A stretch of 64,000 nt of DNA from Myxococcales bacterium (lineage in GTDB: Bacteria > Myxococcota_A > Bradymonadia > UBA7976 > UBA1532). Positions within the stretch are counted from its first letter, which is position 1. Every line of letters begins with the position of its first letter. Made by a program: the position numbers and the translations under genes. Below are positions 16,867-25,655 of the stretch, one piece after another. The notes under the pieces are model-generated. The model had not been told where the DNA came from and did no database searches. It worked only from the letters and a program-made list of their open reading frames with translations. The stretch is taken from assembly GCA_020633435.1 (NCBI GenBank), contig JACKDP010000011.1:124001-188000 (forward strand). Reading direction: 5' to 3'.

Positions 16867-18620
16867 TGCGCCACAACCTCTTGATCACGCTGGTCTTTCT
16901 GGTCATCGGCGGCTGCAACGACCGCCCGGTGGCGCCGACGGGCCCCACCGCGGGCAGCGAGACGCACTGGCTCGCCCCCTGCGACACCGACGCCGCCTGC
17001 GGCGAGGACGCGGCCTGCGTCTGCGGCCTGTGCACGGCCCCATGCGCCGCCGACGACGCCTGCGCTCGCGAGGGCGGCCAGGGCCGGTGTGCCACGGCGG
17101 CCTCCCCTGCCGCCGACGCCGCCTGCGAGGTCCTGCCCGCCGGGGCGCCGGGCATCTGCGTCGCCGCCTGCGTCGAGGACGCCGACTGCGTGGAGGGCCT
17201 CGACTGCGTGGCCGGCGCCTGCGTCGCCCCGGCCCGCCGGCTCACCCAGGAGATCGCCCCCGCCGGGCCCCACGCCGTCGACTTCCTGTTCGTCATCGAC
17301 GACTCGGGCTCCATGTGCGGCGAGCAGGCGGGCCTGGCCGACGCCATGGCCGACGTGGTCCCGGCCATCGCGCAGCTCGACGCCCGCATCGCCGTCACCA
17401 CCACCGATGTGCTGAGCCCGGCCCGCCAGGGGCGGTTCATCGCCGACCCGACGCCGCCGGTGCAGGCGCTCGGCTGCGCCGAGGTGGAGGGCCCCCCCGA
17501 CACCGCCGACTGCGCCGCCTTCCTCGGCGGCCGGGCCCTGCCGACCATCATCGGCGCCCGGGACGCCCCCGACGTCACCGGCCTGAAGGGCTGGTTCAAG
17601 TGTCTGGCCCTCGTGGGCACCGAGGGGGACGGCTTCGAGGGGGGGCTCTGGGCCCTGCACCGGGCGCTCGCCTGCGACGGCCCCAACGCCGCGCACTTCG
17701 GGGCCTGCTGCCGCGATGGCCAGTACGACGCGGCCGCCTGCGCCGCCGGCGACCCGCCCGACTTCCTGCGGCCGGGGGCCGATCTGGTGGTGGTCTTCGT
17801 GAGCGACGAGGACGACTGCTCCGCCCCGGCGCAGTTCCCCGGCGCCACGGCGGTGCCCGGCTGCCGCGACGTCGGCGGCGACGAGTGCGCCATCAGCCGG
17901 TCGCAGAACGCCAACTGCGAGTGGGATCGCGACCGGCTGGAGCCCGTGAGCACGTTCCGCGACCAGCTCGTGGCGGTGAAGGGCGACCCCGGCGCCATCG
18001 CCGTCTGGGCCTTCGTCGGTGGCGAGCTGCGCGACGGCCAGGGCCGCGCCGTGCGGTTCGACGCGGGCGAGCCGGCGCCGATGTGCGACGTGGCCGACCC
18101 GGCCTTCGACCCCGACCTGCCCATCGACGCCTGCTGCACCGACGGCCAGTGCGCCGGGGAGCCCCGGGTGAGCTGCGAGGGCGCCGGGGGCGAGGCCTTC
18201 GCCGGCCACCGCTACCTGGAGCTGGCCCGCAGCTTCCCCCTCGGCTGCGCCCCCGGGGACGCGCGCCTCGACTGCGGCCTCTGCGCCGACACCCTGCCGC
18301 TGGTCGGCGCCGTCGACACCCTGCCCGGCCTGCAGTACGGCGTGTGCCTGGACGCCGCCCCCACCTGCGCCGTGCTGGCCGGCGACGCCCTGCGCCCCTG
18401 CGCGACGGCCGACGAGGCGGCCGATCCGGCCAACCGCAGCCTGCGGGTCGAGGTCGCCTGCGACGGCCCGGGCTGCGTGGAGCCCCAGGCCGCCCGGACG
18501 CTGGCTCCGGACGAGTACCGGCTCACCCCCACCCCGCTCTGCGCGTCCGGGCTCTTCCTCCACCCCGCCCCCGGCGTGGTGCCGGCCGGCGGGCGGCTCT
18601 CGCTGCGGGGGGTGCGCTGA
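16866..18620 (+). CDS. VWA-domain lipoprotein
   Basis: 584 aa. The ATG shares a base with the preceding TGA. Lipoprotein signal MRHNLLITLVFLVIGGC. Residues of about 40-118 form a Cys-rich module with repeated CxxDADCxxG-type loops. The VWA domain follows, with FLFVIDDSGSMCGEQ (MIDAS DxSxS), TTTD, and later LVVVFVSDEDDCS. The C-terminal 200 residues hold many Cys in pairs and a likely beta domain (ARTLAPDEYRLTPTPLC). This architecture is common in Myxococcota lipoproteins of unknown ligand. Outer-membrane or surface adhesion, or metal-dependent protein binding, is the best guess. Confidence 0.8.
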   Translation: MRHNLLITLVFLVIGGCNDRPVAPTGPTAGSETHWLAPCDTDAACGEDAACVCGLCTAPCAADDACAREGGQGRCATAASPAADAACEVLPAGAPGICVAACVEDADCVEGLDCVAGACVAPARRLTQEIAPAGPHAVDFLFVIDDSGSMCGEQAGLADAMADVVPAIAQLDARIAVTTTDVLSPARQGRFIADPTPPVQALGCAEVEGPPDTADCAAFLGGRALPTIIGARDAPDVTGLKGWFKCLALVGTEGDGFEGGLWALHRALACDGPNAAHFGACCRDGQYDAAACAAGDPPDFLRPGADLVVVFVSDEDDCSAPAQFPGATAVPGCRDVGGDECAISRSQNANCEWDRDRLEPVSTFRDQLVAVKGDPGAIAVWAFVGGELRDGQGRAVRFDAGEPAPMCDVADPAFDPDLPIDACCTDGQCAGEPRVSCEGAGGEAFAGHRYLELARSFPLGCAPGDARLDCGLCADTLPLVGAVDTLPGLQYGVCLDAAPTCAVLAGDALRPCATADEAADPANRSLRVEVACDGPGCVEPQAARTLAPDEYRLTPTPLCASGLFLHPAPGVVPAGGRLSLRGVR

Positions 18621-18645
18621 CGGCGCGGGGGTCGGTCGGCCTGGG

Positions 18646-19347
18646 TCAGTCGGCCTGGGTCAGCCGGCGGAACGTCACCCCGTCGGGGCTCACCTGGCCG
18701 TTGGGCGGCAGGTCGTACCACTCCTGGAACTTCTGGATGGCGTAGATGGTGCGCGGCCCGCAGTCCCCGTCCACCCGGCCCACGTCGGCCATGTGGCAGT
18801 TCAACAAGCGCTGCACCACCTTCACGTCGCCCTTCTTGTTGGCCTGGCCCTTCCCCACCGCCTTCTGCAGCGCGAAGGGCTCCGAGGTGGTGGCCGCCGA
18901 CCACAGGTTCACCCGGTGGGCCCGCTCGAAGTAGGCCCCGTGCACGGTACGGGTGCCGTTCCACATGTCGAAGTGCCCCGTCGCGTCGCTCCAGGAGGCC
19001 ACCTCGAAGCAGATCACCCCCTGCTGCCCGGCGAACTTCTCCGCCGTGATGGTGCCCGGCTCGCCCTCCTCCACGTGGTCCGGCGCGCCGTACTCGGCCA
19101 GCAGGTAGCGCATGAACTCGGCCACCCGGTAGGCGTAGTACAGCCCCGTCGGGGCCTGGATCACGTTCAACCCGTTGTATTTCTTGGGGATGGGCGCGCC
19201 CGCCATGTTGAAGGCGTGGCTCGTGCGGATGGTGCAGGTGTTGGTGATCCAGTCGTACGCCAGCTTCCCGCCCAGCCGCGCCTTCACCTCGGTCGAAGCG
19301 CCGTGGGGGTAGCCGAGCCAGAGCAGGCGGAAGTCGGGGAGGGCCAT
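18646..19347 (-). CDS. Tae4-like peptidoglycan amidase with C-terminal peptidoglycan-binding domain
   Basis: 233 aa; ATG at 19347 behind AGGAG. Residues 1-160 match the Tae4 (type VI amidase effector 4) pattern: LLWLGYP at the N-terminus, NTCTIRTSHAFN with candidate nucleophile Cys38, YYAYRVAEFMRYLLAEYG, then GQQGVICFEV and ATGHFDMWNG with His125 as general base. Tae4 enzymes cut the D-Glu-mDAP bond. Residues of about 170-230 form a PG_binding_1-type repeat (VVQRLLNC ... VDGDCGPRTIYAIQKFQ). No signal peptide is visible, consistent with secretion-system delivery. No Tai4-type immunity gene and no T6SS gene lies nearby, so it may be an orphan effector or a lysis enzyme. Confidence 0.8.
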   Translation of the reverse strand: MALPDFRLLWLGYPHGASTEVKARLGGKLAYDWITNTCTIRTSHAFNMAGAPIPKKYNGLNVIQAPTGLYYAYRVAEFMRYLLAEYGAPDHVEEGEPGTITAEKFAGQQGVICFEVASWSDATGHFDMWNGTRTVHGAYFERAHRVNLWSAATTSEPFALQKAVGKGQANKKGDVKVVQRLLNCHMADVGRVDGDCGPRTIYAIQKFQEWYDLPPNGQVSPDGVTFRRLTQAD

Positions 19348-19421
19348 GGGAGGAGCTCCTGGTGGTGGCGGGGTGCTCGACGGTCGCACCCCCGCGGGGC
19401 GGCGTCAACGCGAGACGCCGG

Positions 19422-19988
19422 TCAGTCCAGGTAGCCCGAGCCGAAGAAGGCCAGGCGGCCGCCGTAGCCGAGGCCGGCGTCGTGCTCGGCGAAGCCGGTG
19501 AGGGCCAGGCCCCAGAAGTCCTTGAACTTCCACTCGAATCCGGCCGAGGCGCGGGCGACGGGGCCCCACTCGGCGGCGGGGGTCTGCTCGCCGCGCACGA
19601 GCTGGGCGGCGGCGCCGGCCTCCAGCGCGACGACGGGCGTGAGGGCGTCGCTGGGCGTCCAGGTCACGCCGGCGAGCAGGGCGTGGCGGTCGTGGCGCCA
19701 GGCGTCGAGGTCTTCGCTCACGGAGGCGTCGAGGGGCTGGCGCCGCAGGGTGGTGGTGGTGTCGTAGGCGTAGCTGGCGGTCAGCGTCCAGGCGAAGTGG
19801 ACCCCGAGCCCCAGCGTGAGGCCGGCGCCGTAGCGGAAGGCGTCGCCGGCGGCGGTGGTGCCCCCGGCCCCGTCCGGCCGCAGCAGCCGGCCGCTGCGCA
19901 CCTCGCCATGGGGGCGCAGGCTCAGCTCGGCGACGTCGGCGAGGGCGGGCGGCGCCACCAGCAGCAGGGCGACGGCGGCGCGGTTCAC
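19422..19988 (-). CDS. Predicted outer-membrane beta-barrel protein
   Basis: 188 aa with a signal peptide (MNRAAVALLLVAPPALA). The mature part alternates polar and hydrophobic residues in short amphipathic strands (GAGLTLGLGVHFAWTLTASYAY; HALLAGVTWTPS; LTGFAEHDAGLGYGGRLAFFG) typical of small 8-strand barrels, and ends in an aromatic-rich tail. Its ATGA start overlaps the stop of the LolA-like gene by 4 bp, placing it last in the ileS - permease - LolA-like - barrel run. Family not recognised. Confidence 0.55.
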   Translation of the reverse strand: MNRAAVALLLVAPPALADVAELSLRPHGEVRSGRLLRPDGAGGTTAAGDAFRYGAGLTLGLGVHFAWTLTASYAYDTTTTLRRQPLDASVSEDLDAWRHDRHALLAGVTWTPSDALTPVVALEAGAAAQLVRGEQTPAAEWGPVARASAGFEWKFKDFWGLALTGFAEHDAGLGYGGRLAFFGSGYLD

Positions 19989-20761
19989 CGGCTCTTGGAC
20001 TCCAGCCAGGCCTTGGTGAACATGTTGGCGGGCAGGTCGGCCAGGTCGACGGAGCGCACGGCGATGGTGGAGCGGTTCTCCTTCTCCACCTCGTCGAAGA
20101 TGCGGATCTCCTTGGCATAATAGACGTCACGGCCAGAGCGCGGGTCGGGGATCTTCTCCCACTTCGGGTAGTAGACGGTGCGCATCAGGCGGTCGCTCAG
20201 GGCGTGCTCCTGCACCTTCAGCAGGTTCTCGCTCTCGGCGTCGAACCAGACGTGGAGCGTCGGCGAGGCGACCTCGACGCCGGCCTTCGCCACGAGCTTG
20301 AGGTGGTGGACGGTGAAGCGGCCGAGCTTCTCTTCGGCGACGTAGGTGTGGGTGAAGTCGTTGGCGTAGCTGTCGGGATCGAAGTCGCCGCGCTGGCTGC
20401 CCGTGCCGCCGATGCGCTCGCGCTCGGTGCGGCGCTCCCACTTGCCGACGGTGGGATCGTACATCCACAGGTTCTGGTCGATGCGCAGGTAGCCCTTGCC
20501 GGCCTCGGCCTTGGGGGCGAGGAAGAGGATGAGGAAGCGGTCGTCGGCGTCGTGGCGGTAGTAGACCGCGTCGTAGGCCACGTCCGGCTTGTCCTTCTCC
20601 TTGGTCTCGATGTAGGCGCGGGCCGTGAAGTCCCCGGCGCTCTTCATCTTCTCGTCGAAGCGGCCCAGCAGGGCCTGCATGGCCGGCGCGTCGAGGGGGG
20701 CGGCCGCGGCGTCGGGGCCGACGCTGGCGACGAGGAGCAGCAGGGGCAGCGCGCGGATCAT
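19985..20761 (-). CDS. Outer-membrane lipoprotein-sorting (LolA-like) protein
   Basis: About 258 aa from the ATG at 20761 (GAGG just upstream). The N-terminal signal is MIRALPLLLLVASVGPDAAA. Residues of about 25-255 match the LolA/LolB-fold 'outer membrane lipoprotein-sorting protein' type: DFTARAYIETKEKD, GKGYLRIDQNLWMYDPTVGKWE, a VVKVQEHAL-like strand with TLHVWFDAESENLLKVQE, and a final EIRIFDEVEKENRSTIAVRSVD. These proteins usually act with a LolCDE- or MacB-like exporter; here an FtsX-type permease lies 10 bp upstream. Substrate unknown. Confidence 0.82.
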   Translation of the reverse strand: MIRALPLLLLVASVGPDAAAAPLDAPAMQALLGRFDEKMKSAGDFTARAYIETKEKDKPDVAYDAVYYRHDADDRFLILFLAPKAEAGKGYLRIDQNLWMYDPTVGKWERRTERERIGGTGSQRGDFDPDSYANDFTHTYVAEEKLGRFTVHHLKLVAKAGVEVASPTLHVWFDAESENLLKVQEHALSDRLMRTVYYPKWEKIPDPRSGRDVYYAKEIRIFDEVEKENRSTIAVRSVDLADLPANMFTKAWLESKSR

Positions 20762-20771
20762 CGAGGCCTCC

Positions 20772-22064
20772 TCAGCCCATGGCGGTGACGGGCCGCAGGC
20801 GGGCCGCACGCCACGCAGGGTACAGGGCCGACAGCCCCGTGATCACGGTGATGAGCGCGACGCCCCCCAGCAGGTCGCCGAGGCGAAGCTCCAGGTGCAG
20901 GCGGTCGCTCATGAGCACCATCTGGAACGCCTGCTGCCCGATGGGAATGCCCACGGCGTCCACGACGAGGATGGCGATGGCCCCCAGGGCCGCCCCGGCG
21001 GCGGCGGCGAAGGCGCCCATGAGGGTGGCCTCCAGCAGGAAGAGGCCGAGGACCTGGCGGCGGCTCATGCCGATGGCGCGCACGGTGCCGATCTCGGCGC
21101 GGCGCTCGCGGATGGCCATCCAGAGGGTGTTCATGATGCCGATGACGATGATGATGAGGAGGCCCGAGAGCAGCAGCCAGCGCAGCGTGGCGAAGCCGGT
21201 CACGATCCACGCCATGAAGCTGATCTCGTCGCGCCAGGTGGTCAGATCGAGCTGCTGGCCGGCCCAGTCCTCGGCCACGACCTCCTGCAGCTTCATGAAG
21301 AACGGCTTGGGGCTGTGCTTCATGACGCGGTGGCCGGCCTCCTCGAGCACCGGCCGCAGGCGGGCCATGGCGGCGACGGCGGCCTCGGGATCGTCGAGGT
21401 AGATCTGGATGGCGCCGGTGGTGTCGGGCTCGAGGCGGTAGAGGTCGCGCACGGCCTGCTTGGGCACGAAGACGGAGAGGGCGGAGAGGGAGCCCACGTC
21501 GCGGACGATGGCCACGACGCGCAGATCGGCGGTGTTCTCGGCGCCGCCCAGGGTGGGCGCGCTCAGGGTGAGCACGTCGCCGATGCCCACCTCCAGGCGC
21601 TTCGCCTGGCGCACGAAGAGGGCGACGGTGCTGGGCGCCTCCAGGCCGGCGAGATCCCCCTCGGCCACCTGCAGCACCTCGCGCAGGCGCTTCTCCTCGA
21701 CGATGTCGACGCCGGCGAGGGCGACGAAGAACGAGGCGCGGCCGCTGATGAGGCGGGCCCAGCCGCGCATCCGGTCGACGATCTCGGCGTCGGGCAGGGT
21801 GGTGTGCACCTGGGCGCGCAGGCCGCTGACGCCGGTGAGCACGGGGGCCACCTGGCTGCGCGTCGGCTTGAAGAAGCCCCCCACGTTGACGTGGCCGCTC
21901 ATGAGCGTGCTGGCGGAGCGGATGAGCGTCGTCTCGAGCCCGGACGCGAGGCCGGAGAGAGCGACGAGCAGCAGCGTCACGAAGGCGATGGCCCCGCCCA
22001 GCAGGTAGGTGCGCCGACCGCCCTGCCGCAGGTTGCGCAGGGCCAGGGTCAGGTAGAGCCCCAC
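20772..22064 (-). CDS. FtsX-like (LolC/E- or MacB-type) ABC permease
   Basis: 430 aa; GTG start directly abuts the ileS TGA. The N-terminus (LTLALRNLRQGGRRTYLLGGAIAFVTLLLVAL) is a first helix typical of MacB/FtsX permeases. A ~220-residue periplasmic domain follows, then three helices in the FtsX domain (WLLLSGLLIIIVIGIMNTLWMAIRERRAEIGTVRAIGMSRRQVLGLFLLEA is the signature block; the last helix ends ALYPAWRAARLRPVTAM). The paired ATPase is not in this window. Followed at 10 bp by a LolA-like protein, so it is probably a lipoprotein or lipid exporter. Confidence 0.9.
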   Translation of the reverse strand: MGLYLTLALRNLRQGGRRTYLLGGAIAFVTLLLVALSGLASGLETTLIRSASTLMSGHVNVGGFFKPTRSQVAPVLTGVSGLRAQVHTTLPDAEIVDRMRGWARLISGRASFFVALAGVDIVEEKRLREVLQVAEGDLAGLEAPSTVALFVRQAKRLEVGIGDVLTLSAPTLGGAENTADLRVVAIVRDVGSLSALSVFVPKQAVRDLYRLEPDTTGAIQIYLDDPEAAVAAMARLRPVLEEAGHRVMKHSPKPFFMKLQEVVAEDWAGQQLDLTTWRDEISFMAWIVTGFATLRWLLLSGLLIIIVIGIMNTLWMAIRERRAEIGTVRAIGMSRRQVLGLFLLEATLMGAFAAAAGAALGAIAILVVDAVGIPIGQQAFQMVLMSDRLHLELRLGDLLGGVALITVITGLSALYPAWRAARLRPVTAMG

Positions 22065-25000
22065 TCAGATCCGCCGGAGGGTGACGGCGAGGGGGTGGCC
22101 CTCGACGTCGTAGGCGTGCTCGCCCGCGGAACCTGCCGAAATCTGGAAGGATTCCGCCAGGACCTCCTGGGCGATGGCCGCCTGTCCGCCCTCGATGGCG
22201 GCGCGCAGCTCGGCGTCGTCGGTGGCCAGCTCCACGGCGATGCGGTCGGTGACGTCGAGGCCCGAGTCCTTGCGGAGGCGCTGCAGGCGGCTCTGCACCT
22301 CGCGCACGAGGCCCTCGGCGACGAGGCCTGCGTCCAGCTCGGTGTCGAGGGCCACGGTCACGGCGCCCGCGGTCTCGATGACCACGTCGCCGCGCGGCGT
22401 GCGGGTCACGACGACGTCCTCGGCGGTGATGGGCTCGTCCGCCACCGTCACGGAGCCGCCGGCCGACAGGACGTCCCACTCCGCGCGCGTCAGGGCGGCG
22501 ATGGCGTCGGCCCCCTCCTTCATGCGCTTGCCGAGGCGGCGGCCCAGGCGCTTGAAGTCGGCCTTGAAGCCCAGGGTGGCGAGGCCGGCGTCGTCGGCGA
22601 CGACCTCGACCGCCTTGACGTTGAGCTCCTCGGCGATGATGTCGGCGTGGGTCTCGAGGGCGGCGCGGGCGGCGGCGTCGTGGTGGACCACCTGCACGCG
22701 GCGGAGGGGCTGGCGCGTCTTGAGGCGGTGCTGCTCGCGCAGGGCGCGGCCCATGGACACCACCTGGCGGGCCAGGGCCACCTGCGCCTCGAGGGCGGCG
22801 TCGATGCAGGCCGCCTGGACCTCGGGGTAGTCGCAGAGGTGCACGCTGGTGGGCCCGTCGGCCCCCGGCTCGACGACGAGGTTCTGGTAGAGGGCGTCGC
22901 TGATGAAGGGCAGGACGGGGGCCAGCACCTTCGAGAACGTGACGAGCACCTCGTAGAGCGTCGCGTAGGCCGACGCCTTGTCCTGGCGCGCCGACGCGTC
23001 GTCGGCCGAGCGCCAGAAGCGCCGGCGGCTGCGGCGGATGTACCAGTTCGTCAGGTCGTCGATGAAGCCGAGGACGGGCGGCACCACCTTGTAGAGGTAG
23101 TAGCCTTCCATCTGGGCGTTCACCTCGGCCACGAGGGACTGGAGGACGGAGAGCACCCAGCGATCCAGCTCGGGGCGCTCGGCCAGCGGGGGCGCGGCGG
23201 CCAGGCCGGCGCGGGGCTCCCAGCCATCGATGTTGGCGTACTGGGCGAAGAACGACCAGGCGTTGCGCAGGGGGATGAGGACGGTGCGCACCACCTCCTT
23301 GACCCCGCGCTCGCTGAAGCGCAGCGGCTCCGCGCGCACGATGGGCGAGTTGATGAGGTAGGCGCGCAGGGCGTCGGCCCCGTACTCGTGGAAGATGCGG
23401 TCCGGCGCCGGGTAGTTCTGCTTGCGCTTGCTCATCTTGGAGCCGTCTTCGGCCAGGACCATGCCGTTGACGATGCAGTTCTGGAACGGCGGGCTGTCGT
23501 AGAGCGCCGTCGAGAGCACGAGCAGCGTGTAGAACCAGCCGCGGGTCTGATCGAGGCCCTCGGCGATGAAGCGCGCCGGGAAGTCGGCCGCGAAGGTGTC
23601 GGCCCCCTCGAAGGGGTGGTGCCGCTGGGCGTAGGGCATGGAGCCCGACTCGAACCAGCAGTCGAACACATCGGGGATGCGCCGGGCCTGCCCGTCGCAG
23701 TCCGCGCAGGCGATGGTCAGGTGGTCGATGCGGTGGGGGTGCAGGTCGGTGACCTCGGCCCCGGTGGCCGCCTCGAGCTCGGCGATGGACCCGATGCAGC
23801 GCTCGGCGCCGCAGCCCTCGCAGCGCCAGATGGGGATGGGGGTGCCCCAGAAGCGGTTGCGGGAGACGTTCCAGTCGCGGGCGTCCGCCAGCCAGTTCCC
23901 GAAGCGCTTCTGGCCCACGGCCTCGGGCACCCAGTGGATGGTCTGGTTGTGGGCCTGCATCCGCTCGCGCAGGGCCTCGACGCGCACGAAGCGGGCGGGC
24001 ACGGCCTTGTAGATGAGCGGCGTGTCGCTGCGCCAGCAGAACGGGTAGCTGTGCTGGATGGTGTCGTGGCGGACGAGGCGCCCGGCGTCCTTCAGCCAGC
24101 GGATGATGTCGGCGTCCGCCTCCTTCACGTTGCGGCCGGCGAAGTCCTTGATGTCACGGACGAAACGCCCCTCGTCATCGACGGACTGCAGGACGCCGAT
24201 GCCCACGGCGCGGCAGGCCTGGAAGTCCTCCTCGCCGAAGTCGGGGGCCATGTGCACGAGGCCGGTGCCATCGGCGGTGGTCACGTGGGGGGCGGCGATG
24301 ACGACGAAGGCCTGCCCCTCGCCCGCCGGCCGGTCCGCCAGGTCGGCGAAGTAGTCGAACAGCGGGGCGTAGCGGCGACCCACGAGCTGGCTGCCGGGGA
24401 AGCGGTCGAGGATCTCGACGCCCTTGCCCAGGATGGCCTCGGCGCGGGCGGCGGCGATGATGTAGACGGCCTCCTCGCCGGCCTTGCGGGCGCGGACGTA
24501 CTCGATCTCCTCCCCCACGGCGACGGCCAGGTTCGAGGGCAGCGTCCAGGGGGTCGTCGTCCAGACGAGCAGCGACTCCTCGGCGTCCAGGAGCGGCATC
24601 GTCACGGTGATGGCCGGATCCTGGACGTCGCGGTAGTCCATGTTCGCTTCGAAGTTCGACAGGGACGTCGACAGGCGCCACGAGAACGGCATCACGCGGA
24701 AGTCCGCGTAGATCAAGCCCTTGTCCCAGAGCTGCCGGAAGACCCACCAGACGCTCTCCATGAACGAGGGGTCCATGGTCTTGTAGTCGTTCTGGAAGTC
24801 GACCCAGCGACCCAGGCGCGAGACGACCTTCTCCCACTCCGCCGTGTAGCGCAGCACCCCGCCGCGGCAGGCCTCGTTGAACGCCGCCACGCCGTACGCG
24901 CGGATGTCGCCGGGCCCGGACAGCCCGAGCTGCTTCTCCATCTCCATCTCGATGGGGAGGCCGTGCGTGTCCCAGCCGAAGCGGCGCTCGACGCGGTGCC

Positions 25001-25232
25001 CGCGCATCGCCCAGTAGCGCGGCACGATGTCCTTCAGCGTCGAGGCGACCAGGTGCCCGTAGTGCGGCAGCCCCGTCGCGAACGGGGGGCCGTCGTAGAA
25101 GACGTAGCGGCTCTCCTGGGAGCGCCCCTCGACGCTCTGGCGGAAGACGTCGCGCTCGCGCCAGAGCGCGAGGACGGTCTCCTCGAGATCGGGGAAGTGG
25201 ACCTGCGGCGAGACGGGGCGGAACGCGGCCAT
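22065..25232 (-). CDS. ileS: Isoleucine-tRNA ligase
   Basis: 1055 aa from ATG at 25232, with AGGAGGG about eight bases upstream. The class-I active-site signatures are PHYGH (HIGH, in the block PFATGLPHYGHLVASTLKDI) and KMSKR at GSKMSKRKQNYP. The editing domain has the TTPWTLPSNLA block and the AAPHVTTADGTGLVHMAPDFGEEDF segment. GWDTHGLPIE and the KMSKRKQNYP ending resemble the eukaryote-like (IleS2) type, which in known cases resists mupirocin; that typing is inferred from motifs. The gene precedes the permease with no gap, so the translation gene heads an envelope operon. Confidence 0.97.
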   Translation of the reverse strand: MAAFRPVSPQVHFPDLEETVLALWRERDVFRQSVEGRSQESRYVFYDGPPFATGLPHYGHLVASTLKDIVPRYWAMRGHRVERRFGWDTHGLPIEMEMEKQLGLSGPGDIRAYGVAAFNEACRGGVLRYTAEWEKVVSRLGRWVDFQNDYKTMDPSFMESVWWVFRQLWDKGLIYADFRVMPFSWRLSTSLSNFEANMDYRDVQDPAITVTMPLLDAEESLLVWTTTPWTLPSNLAVAVGEEIEYVRARKAGEEAVYIIAAARAEAILGKGVEILDRFPGSQLVGRRYAPLFDYFADLADRPAGEGQAFVVIAAPHVTTADGTGLVHMAPDFGEEDFQACRAVGIGVLQSVDDEGRFVRDIKDFAGRNVKEADADIIRWLKDAGRLVRHDTIQHSYPFCWRSDTPLIYKAVPARFVRVEALRERMQAHNQTIHWVPEAVGQKRFGNWLADARDWNVSRNRFWGTPIPIWRCEGCGAERCIGSIAELEAATGAEVTDLHPHRIDHLTIACADCDGQARRIPDVFDCWFESGSMPYAQRHHPFEGADTFAADFPARFIAEGLDQTRGWFYTLLVLSTALYDSPPFQNCIVNGMVLAEDGSKMSKRKQNYPAPDRIFHEYGADALRAYLINSPIVRAEPLRFSERGVKEVVRTVLIPLRNAWSFFAQYANIDGWEPRAGLAAAPPLAERPELDRWVLSVLQSLVAEVNAQMEGYYLYKVVPPVLGFIDDLTNWYIRRSRRRFWRSADDASARQDKASAYATLYEVLVTFSKVLAPVLPFISDALYQNLVVEPGADGPTSVHLCDYPEVQAACIDAALEAQVALARQVVSMGRALREQHRLKTRQPLRRVQVVHHDAAARAALETHADIIAEELNVKAVEVVADDAGLATLGFKADFKRLGRRLGKRMKEGADAIAALTRAEWDVLSAGGSVTVADEPITAEDVVVTRTPRGDVVIETAGAVTVALDTELDAGLVAEGLVREVQSRLQRLRKDSGLDVTDRIAVELATDDAELRAAIEGGQAAIAQEVLAESFQISAGSAGEHAYDVEGHPLAVTLRRI

Positions 25233-25324
25233 CGTGCCCTCCTGAAGCGAAGGGACGGCAGTACCCCAAGCGGCGCAGCAGAGCAAGGCCTCCCCTCGCC
25301 CGACCCACCCCCCGCCCGCCTGCG

Positions 25325-25521
25325 CGCGGTCTCCCCAGGGGTGCCAGGTACACCCCCGGCCGGCGAGCGGACCCCGGATCGGTCTCTCCGCACGCGGTCT
25401 CCCCAGGGGTGCCAGGTACACCCCCGGCCGACGAACGGTCCCCGGCTCAGCGCCCCACGCCGGACCCCCAAGCCGGACTCCCCAGGTCTCCCCAGCCGGA
25501 CCCCCAAGCGGTGCCAGGTAC
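25325..25521 (+). repeat. Left-hand GGTGCCAGGTA repeats beside transposase 1
   Basis: The 423-bp gap between ileS and the transposase holds three direct copies of GGTGCCAGGTA at 25340-25350, 25409-25419 and 25510-25520. The first two sit in a near-identical 38-bp block (25325-25362 and 25393-25430). Two more copies in inverted orientation lie at 26814-26824 and 26855-26865 beyond the gene. Such repeats around a Y1 transposase are the arrangement of REP elements mobilised by RAYT proteins. The rest of the gap, also GC-rich, shows no other feature beyond the element at 25576-25621. Confidence 0.7.
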
Positions 25522-25575
25522 TCCCCCCGCGGCCTCCCAAGGCGGGCCCTCCTTGAGTCCGGCACCTCGAGGAGA

Positions 25576-25621
25576 GGCACTTTTTTCGACTTTTCCTGCG
25601 ACACGCGGCCGCACTGACCGA
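25576..25621 (+). repeat. Conserved element upstream of transposase 1
   Basis: The stretch starts GGCACTTTTTT, contains GCGACACGCGGCCGC and ends ACTGACCGA. The minus-strand sequence 53595-53549, at the same place upstream of transposase 2, reads GGCACTTTTTTT ... GCGCGACACGCGCCGCGACTGACCGA. The match over about 46 bp at two distant loci, both 5' of related transposases, suggests a transposon end or a shared regulatory leader. The T-run is preceded by a possible stem. Function is inference. Confidence 0.6.
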
Positions 25622-25655
25622 TGAGTACATACCTCAATGGCCCGGGAGCCCCCCC

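Noticed and set aside
20625..25556. Very long open frame on the plus strand across the permease and ileS genes
   Set aside because: It is antisense to well-supported genes and has the repeated Leu/Gly/Val/Asp/His/Ala composition expected from high-GC codon complements; no family motif is present.
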